A stretch of DNA of 64,000 nt from assembly GCA_920105625.2 (NCBI GenBank), contig OV050030.1:102765698-102829697 (forward strand), read 5' to 3'. Origin of the DNA: Clusia tigrina. Taxonomy: Eukaryota; Arthropoda; Insecta; Diptera; Clusiidae. The translations under genes and the position numbers were made by a program. Positions 1-9,905 of the stretch are shown here, piece by piece; position 1 is the first letter of the stretch, and each line of letters opens with the position of its first letter. The notes beneath the pieces were generated by a model, which was not told the DNA's origin, did not search any database, and was given only the letters and a program-made list of their open reading frames with translations.

Positions 1-735
1 CGTGTTTCAGAGCATCACCGCAGCTATGATGCATTACAATATCCATTATTGCACTGGATAGGTGACGACGGCTATCATATTAATATACGAATGATAGGTC
101 CACGAACCAGTAAAATATATATGAATTCAATTTAATATGTATTTATTTCAAAACAAGAAGACATGATTTTAATTTTCTGATAATGTATTCATCATAGGTC
201 GTGACGTAGAAAAAATTATTCGCCCACAAGATGACCACTTTATTATGCGAAGTGGCAAACTTTTCCACCAATACGCTGTTGACATGTATGCGAAAATTGA
301 AGCAGAACGCCTTAATTACCTTCGATTCAATCAAGCCAAATTGCGATCGGAACAATACATACACTCGCGAGATGCAATAGTGAATGATGCCAATGTTAAT
401 GATATCGGACGATTAAAAATATTACCATCGACATATATTGGCAATCCGCGCCACATGCACGAATATAAGCAAGATGCAATGTCATACGATCGCAAATATG
501 GTCATCCCGACCTATTCATAACATTCACATGCAATCCACAGTGGGCTGACATAAAATACAATTTATTTGATGGTCAGAATCCAACAGATCGACACGATAT
601 AACAGCCCGTGTATTTCGACAGAAAGTAAAAGCACTGATGGCTTTGATTATCAAATTGCGAATTTTTGGAGAGGTGCGTTGCTGGATGTATTCCAGCAAT
701 GTATGGCAAAAGAGAGGGCTGCCCACATCTTGATA
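1..735 (+). pseudogene. Helitron Rep N-terminal region (pseudogene)
   Basis: This is the N-terminal half of a Helitron RepHel protein, which nicks and religates DNA during rolling-circle transposition. At 1-96 one frame reads HRSYDALQYPLL then GDDGYH, the conserved block before the Rep domain. From 197 a second frame gives KLFHQYAVDMYAKIEAERL and then LPSTYIGNPRHMHEYKQDAM and FITFTCNPQWADI, the Helitron_like_N signature. About 65 bases between the frames are unexplained. Near 715-735 the frame breaks exactly where the HUH nuclease motif should be (RGLP followed by a shifted HILIWL), so the catalytic histidine pair is lost. Weaker Rep homology (MIHGPCGQINMNLPCM) continues to about 905. The copy cannot be active. 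Confidence 0.8.
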
Positions 736-1069
736 TGGCTGGTTCGTAAAATAACAACCGATTAAATTGATAACAGCTGAAATTCCAGATGAAATCAGCG
801 ATCCAGAGTTATTTGAAGTTATCACGAAAAATATGATCCATGGCCCTTGCGGTCAAATAAATATGAATTTGCCATGCATGGTCGATGGAAAATGTTCAAA
901 GCGGTAACCAAGAGCATTAACTTCGGATACAATTACAGGTGACGACGGATACCCGTTGTACCGACGTCGGTCACCGGAGGATAATAGCCATACCACAACA
1001 ATTAAAATACGCAAACAAGACATTGAAGTTGATAATCGTTGGATTGTACCTTATTCTCCACTATTGTCA

Positions 1070-2190
1070 ACAAGCAGCAATTATTCTATTGGATGAATGT
1101 ACAATGACGCATAAAAAATCGCTGGAAGCATTACACCGTACAATGCAAGATCTACGTCAGAATCAAGAAATTTTTGGTGGTGCATTGATATTATTGTCAG
1201 GCGATTTTCGTCAAATATTGCCTGTTGTTTCACGATCAACACCGGTGGATGAGATCAATGCATGTTTGAAGTCTTCTCTTCCGACATGTGCAAAAATTGA
1301 CATTGAACATAAATATGCGCCTTCAATTGCACAACGACCAATCTTCAGATCGGTTACCGAAGCAATTGTTAGATATTGGAAATGGCAAAGTTCGAGTCGA
1401 TAATACAAATGGATTGATTACATTGCCGAACTATTTTTGTACCATTCTCCAATCAACAGAAGATTGAAAGTGTGTTTCCAAATATTGTTCAAACTTACAG
1501 GAACCACAATTGGTTGAGAGAACGCGCAATACTGGCACCAAAAAATGTACACGTCAATGCAATCAATTATCAGATTCAAGAAAAATTGCCAGGTGCAGTG
1601 ACGTCATATAAATCTGTTGATAGCGCAATGAATGCAGATGATGCAATAAATTATCCAAGTGAATTTTTGAATTCATTGGAAGCACCAGGTATGCCACTGC
1701 AGTGTTTGAATTTAAAGGTTGGCTCATCTATTATATTACTGCGGAATTTAAATGCACCAAAACTGTGCAATGGCACAAGATTGGTAGTACAAAAGTTGAT
1801 GCCGAATTTAATTGAAACCACAATATTGACCGGAACAGCGAAAGGTGAAATTGTACTCATACCACGTACTCCACTGATTGCAACAGAGATGCCATTTGAA
1901 TTTAAGCGTTTGCAATTCCCAGTGCATTTATCATTTGCCATGTCCATCAATAAGGCGCAAGGACTAAATTAAATTTGGAGGAGCCGTGCTTTTCAAATCG
2001 CCTGCTCAAGAGTTGGAACTCCAAATTGTTTGTTTGTGCTCGCTTCAAATGGGCAAACGAAAAATATTGTGTGTCCAAATGTTTCGGATTGACATTCATA
2101 ATTTGGAAATACAATGCATTCATTTCATAAAAAAATCTACAATATTTCTTTTCTTTTTTTGGTTGGTTGCAACGAAGTGCATCGGTTTCC
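1070..2190 (+). pseudogene. Helitron Pif1-like helicase C-terminal region (pseudogene)
   Basis: This is the superfamily 1 (Pif1) helicase half of RepHel, which would unwind the donor strand. Visible are the Walker B segment ILLDECTMTHK, the following GDFRQILPVV block, then after a frame change near 1405-1470 the stretch RERAILAPKNVHVNAIN, LNLKVGSSIILLRNLN, LCNGTRLVV, and FAMSINKAQG near 1950. After a stop at about 1970 the remaining C-terminus can still be read as SRVGTPNCLFVLASNGQT. Walker A (GKT) is absent because the upstream part is deleted and Rep sequence joins directly to Walker B. The helicase is therefore non-functional on two grounds. Confidence 0.8.
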
Positions 2191-2195
2191 GCTAG

Positions 2196-2198
<3 letters not shown>

Positions 2199-2248
<50 letters not shown>
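2199..2248. repeat. (TA)n microsatellite
   Basis: About 25 uninterrupted TA units lie directly between the putative Helitron-A end and the truncated ORF1 fragment. The neighbouring ORF1 frame runs straight into it, giving an artefactual YIYI tail. Confidence 0.97.
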
Positions 2249-2249
<1 letters not shown>

Positions 2250-3092
2250 TGCTGAGGCGCTTTCGGCGCATGCCATACTGCCGGATCCCGCTTACTTGAT
2301 GTTGTTGTTGCGCGTGCGATTTGTTTTTGTCGTTCTAGCGCGGCTTTGCTAGTCGATGGTTTGTCGGCCTCCACTTCGGTGGACCTTGTGTCCCCAGCAT
2401 GACCTTTAGCACTGCTCCCTGCGCCTTTGTTGCTCTTTAAAATGAGACGCACGTGTCCATAGCGATAGGCTATCATCCCCTTGCACTGTGACAGTTTAGA
2501 CAGTGATTCATCGTCCACCGCGATAACCAGGTGAAGTGACGGACCTTCGGTTGACCTCTGGATCACCTTCCAATTCTTGGCTGCCGTTTCATTCTGCGCC
2601 CCAATGGTGGCAAGAACTTTTTCGTTGGTGAGGTCGGTGCTTTGTGGGAAGTAGCCTCTGACCACATACGTTTTTCGAAACTTTGATTCCTCAACGAGTG
2701 ACATCTCCAAACAACATTTCCCTTTTATTAGGCCGATGTGTTTTCTTATCCAAGTAGCCGTATTCTCGTTTGAGCATATGAACAGTAACCATCCGTTTCT
2801 GTGTGCCAGGCTCTCAACCATTTGTTTTTCATTATTTCCGCTGACCTCTATCATTACGCCAATAACTGTATCTTGGATAAGAACCAACTGTTCTTTTGAG
2901 AATGGCGCTCTTATTAAATCGGTCGGAACAATTCCCAACCTAATAATACTGGCCACCTGACTGAACGTTGTCTTACCTACATAAGGTAAAGTTTTGGTCT
3001 TTTTGACAGATGGCGTTTCTGAGAGAGCCCTTTTCGCCGAGGACCTCCTTTTAGCAATCTCTAGTGCCTTTTCCCTAGAGTGACCACTTGAC
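2249..3092 (-). pseudogene. LINE ORF1 fragment with DUF4780-like domain
   Basis: A continuous minus-strand frame of about 280 codons resembles the DUF4780 domain seen in ORF1 proteins of insect retroelements. Landmarks in order are LAHRNGWLLFICSNENTATW, a KTYVVRGYFPQST block, ATIGAQNETAAKNWKVIQR, then LHLVIAVDDESLSKL and YRYGHVRLILK, followed by a basic Ser/Thr-rich tail. A related C-terminal piece (58791-59018) lies directly before LOA-like RT sequence, so this is probably ORF1 of the LOA-like family that is abundant here. The C-terminus is cut by the (TA)n tract. The N-terminus is not its own: the first 23 or so residues of the open frame come from the adjacent gypsy LTR. It is not a host gene. 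Confidence 0.65.
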
Positions 3093-3620
3093 AATTTCTC
3101 TAACTCTCTGTACTCGGACTCGTACCACTGGATTGTGTAGTAATCAAACAATCGCTGGTTAAATTAAAATAACTAACTTTATTTAACTATTGCTATTTAC
3201 ACATTTAACGTTTGGCTTAAAGTTTACTTCTTTATTACTTGCACTTTATTTCACAAACCATTAGTCACTTTATTTACTAATGAATTTCACCACTTTGTAA
3301 ATCACAAATACTGCTGCTTTGATTACAATGCTAGATGTGCACACTGTTACCGTCTCTGATCTCGACTTTGACAGTCTTGTCGCTTTTAGAGTTTTCGAAT
3401 GGTTTGAGTCGAAAATTCCACGCTATTCTCGTATTTTCTAGAAGCTTCTATCCACTTCGACAGAAGTCGAGAATATTCTTTTTGATATTACCGACGGATG
3501 GTTCTTGAATAAGCTTTTATTCGAATAGTTCGCATCTTGACTCACAGGGGGCATTCATTCTGAATTTCAGATGGGATCCTGAAAGTATGCAATCACATTT
3601 CACTGTTCTATCACGTTTCA
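3093..3620 (-). repeat. Gypsy-A 3' LTR, truncated
   Basis: The piece 3094-3165 matches 8611-8685 (the other LTR). The inner boundary at 3620 is inferred: on the minus strand a purine-rich run (about 3621-3634) precedes a TG that could start the LTR. The terminal part expected at the left is missing and replaced by the ORF1 fragment. Boundary confidence is low. Confidence 0.55.
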
Positions 3621-3636
3621 CTGTCCTCCGCTTAAT

Positions 3637-4732
3637 CTTGTTCGTCCCGAACAAGAATAGTACTGCAACCTTTATAAGGAGATAGCCTCTCTAAATGAAC
3701 GACTTTCATTTTGCTCCAGGCATTTCTCGCCAACTGGATGCATCGTGGAGCCGCTTTATCACCTTATAAGGGCCTTCCCAGTTGCGGATTATGAAGCATA
3801 ACTAGCTGCCCTTCCTGAAATCCCTTGGAGTTTGCTCGTAGATCATATCTGGCTTTAATTTTATCACTCATCAGTTGTGATCGCTTTCTGATGGTTCCAT
3901 GAATTTCATTCAGCTGTCTTCGTTTTTCAGCTACATAACTGCTACATGAAACTTCCGTAGATGGGTAGGCATCGCATTTCAGATCTGCAGGTAATCTTAT
4001 GTCACAACCGAAAATAGCCTTAGCTGGTGTTGTAGATGTTGTATCTTGAGTTGCCGATCGGTATGCCATTAAGAAGAGGGGTATGTGTTGGTCCCAATCT
4101 TTCTGGTTTCTGTCCACGACTTTCCTTAGGTGTTCCTCAAGCGTACGATTAAATCTTTCAACCATTCCATCGGATTGTGGGTGCAAAGGGGTTGTACGAG
4201 TTTTGCGTATGCCCATCAATTCACTCATTTCCCTGAATATTGTTGACTCGAAATTTCTGCTTTGATCCGAGTGCAACTCGAGGTTAGCTCCGAATCTGCA
4301 GACCCAATTATTGATAAATGCATCTGCAACGGTCTTAGCTTCTTGATCGGGAATGGGGTATACTTCTGGCCATATACTAAAATAGTCGATTATGACGAGA
4401 ACATATTTGTTGCCGGAATCACTAATTGGAAACGGACCTGCTATGTCCATTGCAATACGCTCAAATGGCGTTCCCACGTTGTATAAATGCATCTTCCCCT
4501 GACTGCGACGGCTCGGTCCCTTGGCAGCTGTACACTTTTCACAAGCACTAATCCAGTCAACTACCGATTGCTGGCAACCAACCCAATAAAATCGTGTTTT
4601 AATTTTCTCGACTGTTTTTGTTATTCCCAAATGCCCTCCGCTTGGCCCACTATGGTATTCCTTGAGAATTTCGCTTATTCTTGCCTTGGGTACCACAATC
4701 AAGTTCTTCGTAGTTTTTCCATCTTCGCTCTC
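3637..4732 (-). pseudogene. Gypsy-A integrase
   Basis: This is the integrase domain of the gypsy polyprotein, which joins cDNA ends to host DNA. The H2C2 zinc-binding region is visible (EYHSGPSGGHLG, then CEKCTAAKG). The catalytic core follows with MDIAGPFP (first Asp), ELHSDQSRNF (second Asp region) and GMVERFNR (Glu). C-terminal matches continue past the stop near 3764, with NWEGPYKVIK in a shifted frame, then KMKVVHLERL. The frame is the same as RNase H upstream and is separated from it only by a TGA at 4733-4735. In the second Asp motif the family usually has TDQG; here SDQS is read, a conservative change plus loss of the Gly. Confidence 0.88.
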
Positions 4733-5650
4733 TCACAGGCGGAATAGGCATCCATCTTGCAGCTTTAAGCTATTCCATTGAGCCCAATATGCTTTAGTTA
4801 TGGGGCTTTCAGTCGAGATTTCGTTCCAATCAGGCCGTTTTCCTTCATTCTTACTTGATACGATTTTTGCCAAATCTGGGTCATTTCGTTGTTCTTCTTT
4901 TATCTTTTCCGCTGTCCATTCATCGTCTGGTAAAACAGCCATTAAGCGCACATCGACTACTCCTTCTTTCCCTTCAGCTTTAGAACAGTGCTTACATTCC
5001 ATACTGCAAGGACGTCGTGATAGTGCATCAGCATTCCCGTGGTTTCCGCCTCTGCGATGTTCTATTGTGAAATCGTAGGCTTGGAGTCTCTCAATCCATC
5101 TCGCAACCTGACCTTCGGGATTTTTGAACTGTAATAGCCAGCGCAGAGCAGCGTGATCCGTTCTCAACAAGAACTTTTGTCCATACAAATACTTGTTAGA
5201 GTGCTTCACGCACTGCATAACCGCCAAAAGTTCTCTCCGTGTTACACAGTAATTTCGCTCTGGCTTTGATAAGATCTTGCTGAAGTAGGCTATTACTCTT
5301 TCATGTCCGTCAATAACTTGCGACAGGACACCTCCAATCCCGAATCCACTTGCATCTGCATCCAAAATAAATTTTTCGCCAGGAATTGGATACGCAAGGA
5401 TGGGAGCTGTACACAATAGCCCTTTCAATCTGTTGAATGCCTTCTCCTGTTCGCTTTTCCACTCAAAAGGACAATTTTTCCTCGTTAATGCATGCAGACT
5501 ACCAGCCACGTCTGCAAAACCTGGAACAAAGCGTCTGTAATAGGTGCAAAGACCCAAGAAGCTGCGTAGCTCATGCAAACTAGTTGGTCTTGGCCACTCC
5601 CTTACTGAGTCTATCTTATCTGGATCTGTGTCTACTCCTTCAGGTGTGAC
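4733..5650 (-). pseudogene. Gypsy-A RNase H / RT connection
   Basis: The segment begins with the RT connection (LRSFLGLCTYYRRFVPGFAD). The RNase H part follows with ILDADASGFGIGGVLSQ, YFSKILSKPERNYCVTRREL, LLRTDHAALRWLL and GNADALSRRPC, all standard for Ty3/gypsy. It is open for 281 codons from the first Met, with more family sequence upstream in the same frame to about 5650. A one-base shift relative to the RT frame lies near 5655. It ends in a single TGA before integrase. Confidence 0.88.
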
Positions 5651-5651
5651 T

Positions 5652-6435
5652 TTATGTCCAAGGTACTTGGACTTCTTTCTTGAAGAACGAGCATTTCTTT
5701 GCGCTCAGCTTCAACCCTGAAGCTCCTAGTCGCATCAATACTTCTTCCAAATTCTTCAAGTGGCCCTCGAAGTTCTTTCCCATAACGATGATGTCATCTA
5801 AGTACACCAGACACGTTTTCCAGTGGAGACCCTTTAGCACATGTTCCATTAGGCGTTGAAATGTAGCTGGAGCATTACACAGACCGAATGGCATCACCAA
5901 AAATTGCCATAGTCCATCACGGGCACTGAATGCTGTATTTTCCTTGTCTTGTTCGTCAACTGCCACTTGCCAATATCCGCTTTGTAAATCCAGCGCTGAG
6001 AACCAATTTGAACCAGAAAGTGTGTCCAACGTATCGTCGATTCGAGGTAATGGATAACTATCTTTCTTCGTTACCTCATTTAGTTTACGATAATCTACAC
6101 AGAAACGTGTGGAGCCGTCCTTCTTCTTGACTAATACCACTGGAGAACTCCAGGGGCTCGCTGATGGCTCTATGACGTTGTTCTGATGCATTTCCTTCAG
6201 CAATACATTCACCTCTTCTCTCTTTGCCAGAGGTACTCTTCTTGACGCTTGACGAATGGGTTTGGCATCACCAGTGTTGATTGTGTGTTTCACCATCTTT
6301 GTTCTGCCTTCGATTTTACCCTTTTCAGCAAATACTGACCAATGTTTTGCCAAAAGTTGGCTGGCAGTCTTCCTCTGCTCTGTGGATAAGTCTTTGCTCC
6401 ATTCATTCGTGAGATCGTCGAGCACCTTGGTATCT
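5652..6435 (-). pseudogene. Gypsy-A reverse transcriptase
   Basis: This would copy element RNA into DNA. The RT blocks are intact in one 257-codon frame: RFCVDYRKLNEVT, ALDLQSGYWQV, VMPFGLCNAPATFQRLM and the catalytic YLDDIIVMG, then GLKLSAKKCSFF. Homology to the region before RT (LLAKHWSVFAEKGK, then HTINTGDAKP) is also present. It is out of frame with the protease ORF (shift near 6430) and with RNase H (shift near 5655). The catalytic YLDD is preserved, so loss of function comes from the frameshifts. Confidence 0.9.
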
Positions 6436-7090
6436 TCATTTTTGTGTCTCGCGGCTGGCTTTCACAGTTTACAATTGCCGAAATTGCCCGGCAATTTCCA
6501 ATTATCTGTCCTTTCTCTATGGTTTTAGCGGAATTTGCAAGATTGACCACTCTTACTGGTACTATTCTGTTCTGCTGTTCTTCTACGAGGGTTTTTCCAA
6601 TTATGATGTCATCCAGTGCGAATTTTTCATCAGTCTCCACAACCCACAACTTGTTCTTCTCCACATCTCCGTCCATTTTGGCCCATATGACTGCCTCGGT
6701 GTTCGCATACTTCAACATTCGGCATTTCAAATCTAGGGTGAATCCATTCCGAATCATAAAATCCACACCTAAGATTAATTCGTCCACAATATCCGCAACT
6801 ACAAACTCGTGCGTCACTGTTGTGGTGCCGATAGTTATTTACCGTGTAACTTTTCCCAGTACCGGTGCATCATCGCCAGTTGCCGTACGCAATCTGACCT
6901 GAAGCGGCTCGATTCCCCGAACGAGATCCCTTCAAATTATGGAATGTGATGCACCCGTATGCAATGTTACCACGATTTTTCTTCCATTTACTACGCTGTC
7001 GACAGTTAGGCTGTTGATTTTCCGTGCCATCTGAGAAACGAAGATTCTGGGGCTACATGTTGTGGGAGTCAGATCAAGCCCCTCGAGACT
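6436..7090 (-). pseudogene. Gypsy-A retropepsin-like protease, active site altered
   Basis: The segment lies between gag and RT. The minus-strand frame contains LHTGASHSII, where the retropepsin active site should read DTGAS, so the catalytic Asp appears as His (codon 6959-6961). Further along are the flap region and ILGVDFMIRNGF, the ILG motif near the C-terminus of the fold. Two in-frame stops fall between the active site and the open stretch 6290-6817. An inactive protease would block polyprotein processing even without the stops. Confidence 0.75.
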
Positions 7091-7098
7091 GACTCCAT

Positions 7099-7770
7099 CT
7101 AGTTTGTCGACGGCTTTTCAACATTTTCTGATTCCCTATTTTGGAATCTGACTTGCTTTGGAGGTCTTACCGGTGAGCGTGATTTAGAACGTTTCCGTCT
7201 CGATTGGCAATTACGGGCCATGTGTCCGACCTCTCCGCAGCTGAAGCATTTGCCCGTGAAACTTTGGCCGCTTTCAACTTGTACCTGACGGGCTCTGTAT
7301 ACTGGCTGGCACACCAAGGCTGCTGCCTCTGAAGTTAAAGCGCTAGCAACTGTCTCCATATTTGTAGCTTTCGGATTAGTTATTGCAGAACGCTTTATCT
7401 CCGCATCGCGAATGCCATATACAAAGGTGTCCATCATACACCTCTCAGTGATCTCTCCTGGGTAGGCAAGATGAGCCAACCGTTCCACTTCCGCCGCAAA
7501 CTGTTGTAGAGACTCACCACTCTTCTGTACCCGTGTTCGTAGCTCTACTTGGTATATCTGCTTGCGATGTTCATTACCATACTTGCGCTGAACGGCATTC
7601 ATCAAGCTTTCATAGCAGTCTCGCTCACTTTCTGAGATAGTTTCAAGCACATCAGCGGCAGCACCTTTCAACGAAACGGTTAATGCAGCCACTTTTTCGC
7701 GAGCACTCCAACCATTTGTGCTAGCGGTAGTCTCAAACTGCATTCTGAACATGCGTCGTGGTTCCATCAT
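7099..7770 (-). CDS. Gypsy-A gag, capsid/nucleocapsid part
   Basis: An open frame of 223 codons encodes a retrotransposon gag-like region (MQFETTASTNGWSAREKVAA onward, with ETISESERDCYESLMNAVQR and FVYGIRDAEIKRSAI) and a C-terminal CCHC zinc knuckle (CFSCGEVGHMARNC). A basic Arg/Ser-rich tail follows. This part forms the particle shell and binds RNA. It is separated from the upstream gag piece (7868-8518) by about 100 bases that carry a frame disruption, so a single original gag is likely. The start is the first ATG and is arbitrary. Confidence 0.82.
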   Translation of the reverse strand: MMEPRRMFRMQFETTASTNGWSAREKVAALTVSLKGAAADVLETISESERDCYESLMNAVQRKYGNEHRKQIYQVELRTRVQKSGESLQQFAAEVERLAHLAYPGEITERCMMDTFVYGIRDAEIKRSAITNPKATNMETVASALTSEAAALVCQPVYRARQVQVESGQSFTGKCFSCGEVGHMARNCQSRRKRSKSRSPVRPPKQVRFQNRESENVEKPSTN

Positions 7771-7867
7771 AGGTAGGAGGCTTCAGTTTTATTGAAGTTA
7801 AAGCTGGCATAGGCAATGCACCTTCCTGTAGTAGGTGAATTCTTTGCTCTAATTCGTTCTGCTTTTG

Positions 7868-8518
7868 TCAGACATCAGACATTTCTTTCATCTGCTGTGA
7901 GTTTTGTTCCGCTAATAGAGCAAGTCGTGTTTCACTCTGCTCTAACCGCTGCTGCAACTTGTCATCGCTTTTCTGTAGCTGCTGTTCCAACTGTTCTTTA
8001 ACATCCTCTTTGACAGCTTGTGCATTTTGCTGTAATCGCACGTGTTGTAACTGCTGCTGCATCTTCTCATCTCTCTGCTGCATTCTATCTTCGGCTGCTT
8101 GAGAATTTTGTTGTAACTGCTGCTGCATCTTCTCATCTCTCTGCTGCATTCTATCTTCGACTGCTTGAGAATTTTGTTGTAACTGCTGCTGCATCTTCTC
8201 ATCTCTCTGCTGCATTCTCTCTTCGGCTGCTTGAGAATTTTGCTGTAACTGCTGCATATCCTGTTTAAAGGTTTGCATTATCCCGATAAGTGCGCTCATG
8301 TCAAAGTTACCCGTGTTAGGTCCTTGTGGTGTTTTTTCTTGGCGAGATGTCGTTGGCTCTTCACACTGGAATTCTTGCTCATCGACGTCTATACCCTGCT
8401 CCTCTAAAGCGCTTCTTAATCGCACCTGCAGCTCCGCTTTAAGCCCTTGTGTTTGCAAATTTAAGCGCTCAAGCTCCTTCTTGAGCTGCTCCAATCTCAG
8501 TTTTTCAAATTTAACCAT
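7868..8518 (-). CDS. Gypsy-A gag N-terminal part, SAP-like plus Gln-rich coiled coil
   Basis: An open frame of 216 codons begins at an ATG about 40 bases after the 5' LTR and PBS, the expected place for gag. Residues 1-45 fit the SAP pattern (leucines in LEQLKKELERLNLQTQG, then KAELQVRL), a motif seen at the start of gag in several insect gypsy elements and usually linked to nucleic-acid binding. Residues about 85-165 form a Gln-rich amphipathic coiled coil built from near-identical 22-residue units (motif RMQQRDEKMQQQLQ). It is likely to oligomerise; this is an inference from the heptad-like pattern. Confidence 0.8.
   Translation of the reverse strand: MVKFEKLRLEQLKKELERLNLQTQGLKAELQVRLRSALEEQGIDVDEQEFQCEEPTTSRQEKTPQGPNTGNFDMSALIGIMQTFKQDMQQLQQNSQAAEERMQQRDEKMQQQLQQNSQAVEDRMQQRDEKMQQQLQQNSQAAEDRMQQRDEKMQQQLQHVRLQQNAQAVKEDVKEQLEQQLQKSDDKLQQRLEQSETRLALLAEQNSQQMKEMSDV
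8050..8250 (-). repeat. 66-bp tandem repeat inside gag
   Basis: Three near-identical 66-bp units encode the 22-residue QNSQA..DRMQQRDEKMQQQLQ repeat. The units differ by only a few bases, so the expansion is recent relative to the rest of gag. The period is a multiple of three, so the frame is kept. Confidence 0.9.
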
Positions 8519-8534
8519 TGTTTATCACAGATAC

Positions 8535-8557
8535 ACAATCCCACTTCTGACACCAAT
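8535..8557 (-). other. Gypsy-A primer-binding site
   Basis: On the minus strand, immediately after the putative LTR end, the sequence TGGTGTCAGAAGTGGG occurs. Its position two bases after the LTR and its TGG start (pairing with a tRNA CCA end) fit a tRNA primer-binding site. The tRNA species was not identified. Confidence 0.65.
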
Positions 8558-8685
8558 TGTTACGAAATTGCCCTCTTGACAATTTACTCTGTTACAAAAT
8601 TGCCCTCCTGATAATTTCTCTAACTCTCTGTAATCGGATTCGTACCACTGGATTGTGTAGTAATCAAACAATCGCTGGTTAAATT
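8558..8685 (-). repeat. Gypsy-A 5' LTR, truncated
   Basis: Only the terminal 128 bases remain. The end motif TGTTACRAAATTGCCCTC (plus-strand orientation) occurs twice in tandem here, about 34 bases apart. Homology with 3094-3165 stops exactly at 8685, where Helitron-B is thought to begin. Confidence 0.7.
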
Positions 8686-8998
8686 TCCAAAAATAATAGA
8701 AACAAAGATAACGCAGATCGGTATACAAAATTTTTTTTCTGCTCACATGTCACAGGAGTCTGGTCATAAAGCGGAATGTCAAACTAGAATAATTTTCAAA
8801 CAAAAAAGTCAATATTACTGTGAAATATGAAAAATAGCATTTTTCGGCGAAATAACGCGAAGCAGATTAAAAAAATATTGACGAAAATATTGCTTTTACT
8901 TCCGAATGCTCATTTAGTCTGTGAGACAGTGATTAGAATTTGGTTTCGCGTTATCGAGTCTAAACCGTGCATCATCATTTTTATTGATCCATCGATAT

Positions 8999-9685
8999 TT
9001 TACCATTCGTTATGCCGCGGCGCTTGCATTTTGAAGTTGAAACTACTGCGCGAAATAGAACAGAATTCACTATACGAGTATGTTGTGATAAACGTAAAAT
9101 TGTGTTGCCTCCTCTTACACAAAACGTATTTCTTAATAATCTGTTTGTGGGTTTAATATCAGCCGATTCGTTAATTAGGGAGCCATTAAACAATTATTTT
9201 AACAAAGTTCGGAGTTTAAACTCATCGTTTGATATGGTTAGCACCACAGCTATTTTAAAATTCACGACTTATTCTATCATAGAGCAGGTCCACTGACTGG
9301 CAATATGGTGGTGCGCCTCGTTACACGCAACTATCATCATCATCATATAGACTGGTAATAAGGGACGATTTTTGTCTATTGCATCATTCGCAAAAATTAT
9401 TTTTACAATGGATCTTAAACAGGTATGTTCGAATTGAAGACACACGTCTTCATTTCATAACAGAAAACTTGACTAATTATCTTGAATTGCATCCTGATGG
9501 CAGTGATCAATTAGGTAGAAAAAAGTTTCTGCAACCTTCTTTCACCGGGTCCCCTCGAAATATGCATCAAAACTACCTCGATGCAATGGCCATTGTCCAA
9601 AATTAGGCAAACCATCGTTATTTGTAACAATGACTTGCAATCCAAATGATTCGGTTAATTTTCGACCTGAAACCAATGTACATGT
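8999..9685 (+). pseudogene. Helitron-B Rep, N-terminal piece
   Basis: The frame at 9012-9296 gives CCDKRKIVLPPLTQ and FNKVRSLNSSF, typical of the zinc-binding N-terminus of Helitron RepHel. After about 85 disrupted bases the frame at 9379-9606 gives LFLQWILNRYVRIEDTRLHF, GRKKFLQPSFTGSPRNMHQN and LDAMAIVQ, then in a shifted frame KPSLFVTMTCNP up to 9685. The order matches RepHel. Inactivated by at least two frame disruptions and by the BEL insertion. Confidence 0.8.
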
Positions 9686-9905
9686 TGTTTGATGATCCGA
9701 GCTCCCTGTAGCGAACACTGTGGCAACACTCTTTACAATGGATTTTGACAGTTTTTTTTATTGGATTTTTGGTTTTGCTCTGGCTCGGTTTGGAAACATA
9801 TTTTGTATTTTAATTGGAACGTATTTTGTATTTTAATTGAAAATCTAAAACATTAAACTGATTTTGTGTATTTGTGTGTATACTCTATATTGATTTTCCC
9901 CAACA
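9686..9905 (+). repeat. BEL 5' LTR
   Basis: The LTR runs from TGTTTGATGATCC to TTTTCCCCAACA. It is followed at once by TAATTTGGTGACTCCTG, the likely primer-binding region. Alignment with 15229-15443 covers the whole length. Confidence 0.93.

Larger units (their letters stand above)
1..2195 (+). mobile_element. Helitron-A, 3' part, internally deleted
   Basis: The window opens inside a rolling-circle transposon. Translations of both diagnostic modules are present: a Helitron-like Rep N-terminal region (1-735) and a Pif1-type helicase (1070-2190). The element appears to end with CTAG at 2192-2195, followed by T, which matches the CTRR-T terminus of Helitrons; a GC-richer stretch (GTGCATCGG, 2178-2186) lies just before it, but I cannot confirm the expected terminal hairpin. 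The Rep C-terminal part and the helicase Walker A region are missing between about 1060 and 1075. The 5' end lies outside the window. Family assignment is secure; the exact 3' end is an inference from the terminus motif. Confidence 0.8.
3093..8685 (-). mobile_element. Gypsy-A, Ty3/gypsy LTR retrotransposon (degraded)
   Basis: Read on the minus strand, the order is truncated 5' LTR (8558-8685), primer-binding site, gag with an SAP-like N-terminus, gag CCHC region, protease, RT, RNase H, integrase, then truncated 3' LTR (3093-3620). The order PR-RT-RH-IN is that of Ty3/gypsy. The two LTR remnants share about 75 bases around 3094-3165 and 8611-8685 with few differences. Coding damage is modest: two or three stops in the protease region, frameshifts near 6430 and 5655, and one TGA between RNase H and integrase. 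The outer halves of the LTRs are lost, the left to the ORF1 fragment and the right to Helitron-B. Confidence 0.9.

Noticed and set aside
2198..3151. Intact host gene of 317 codons
   Set aside because: Its N-terminus is gypsy LTR sequence, its C-terminus is TA repeat, and the middle is a retroelement ORF1 domain.
8525..8746. Minus-strand ORF of 73 codons next to the Gypsy-A PBS
   Set aside because: It is the LTR frame that also forms the first residues of the 2.2-3.1 kb fusion; there is no coding evidence.
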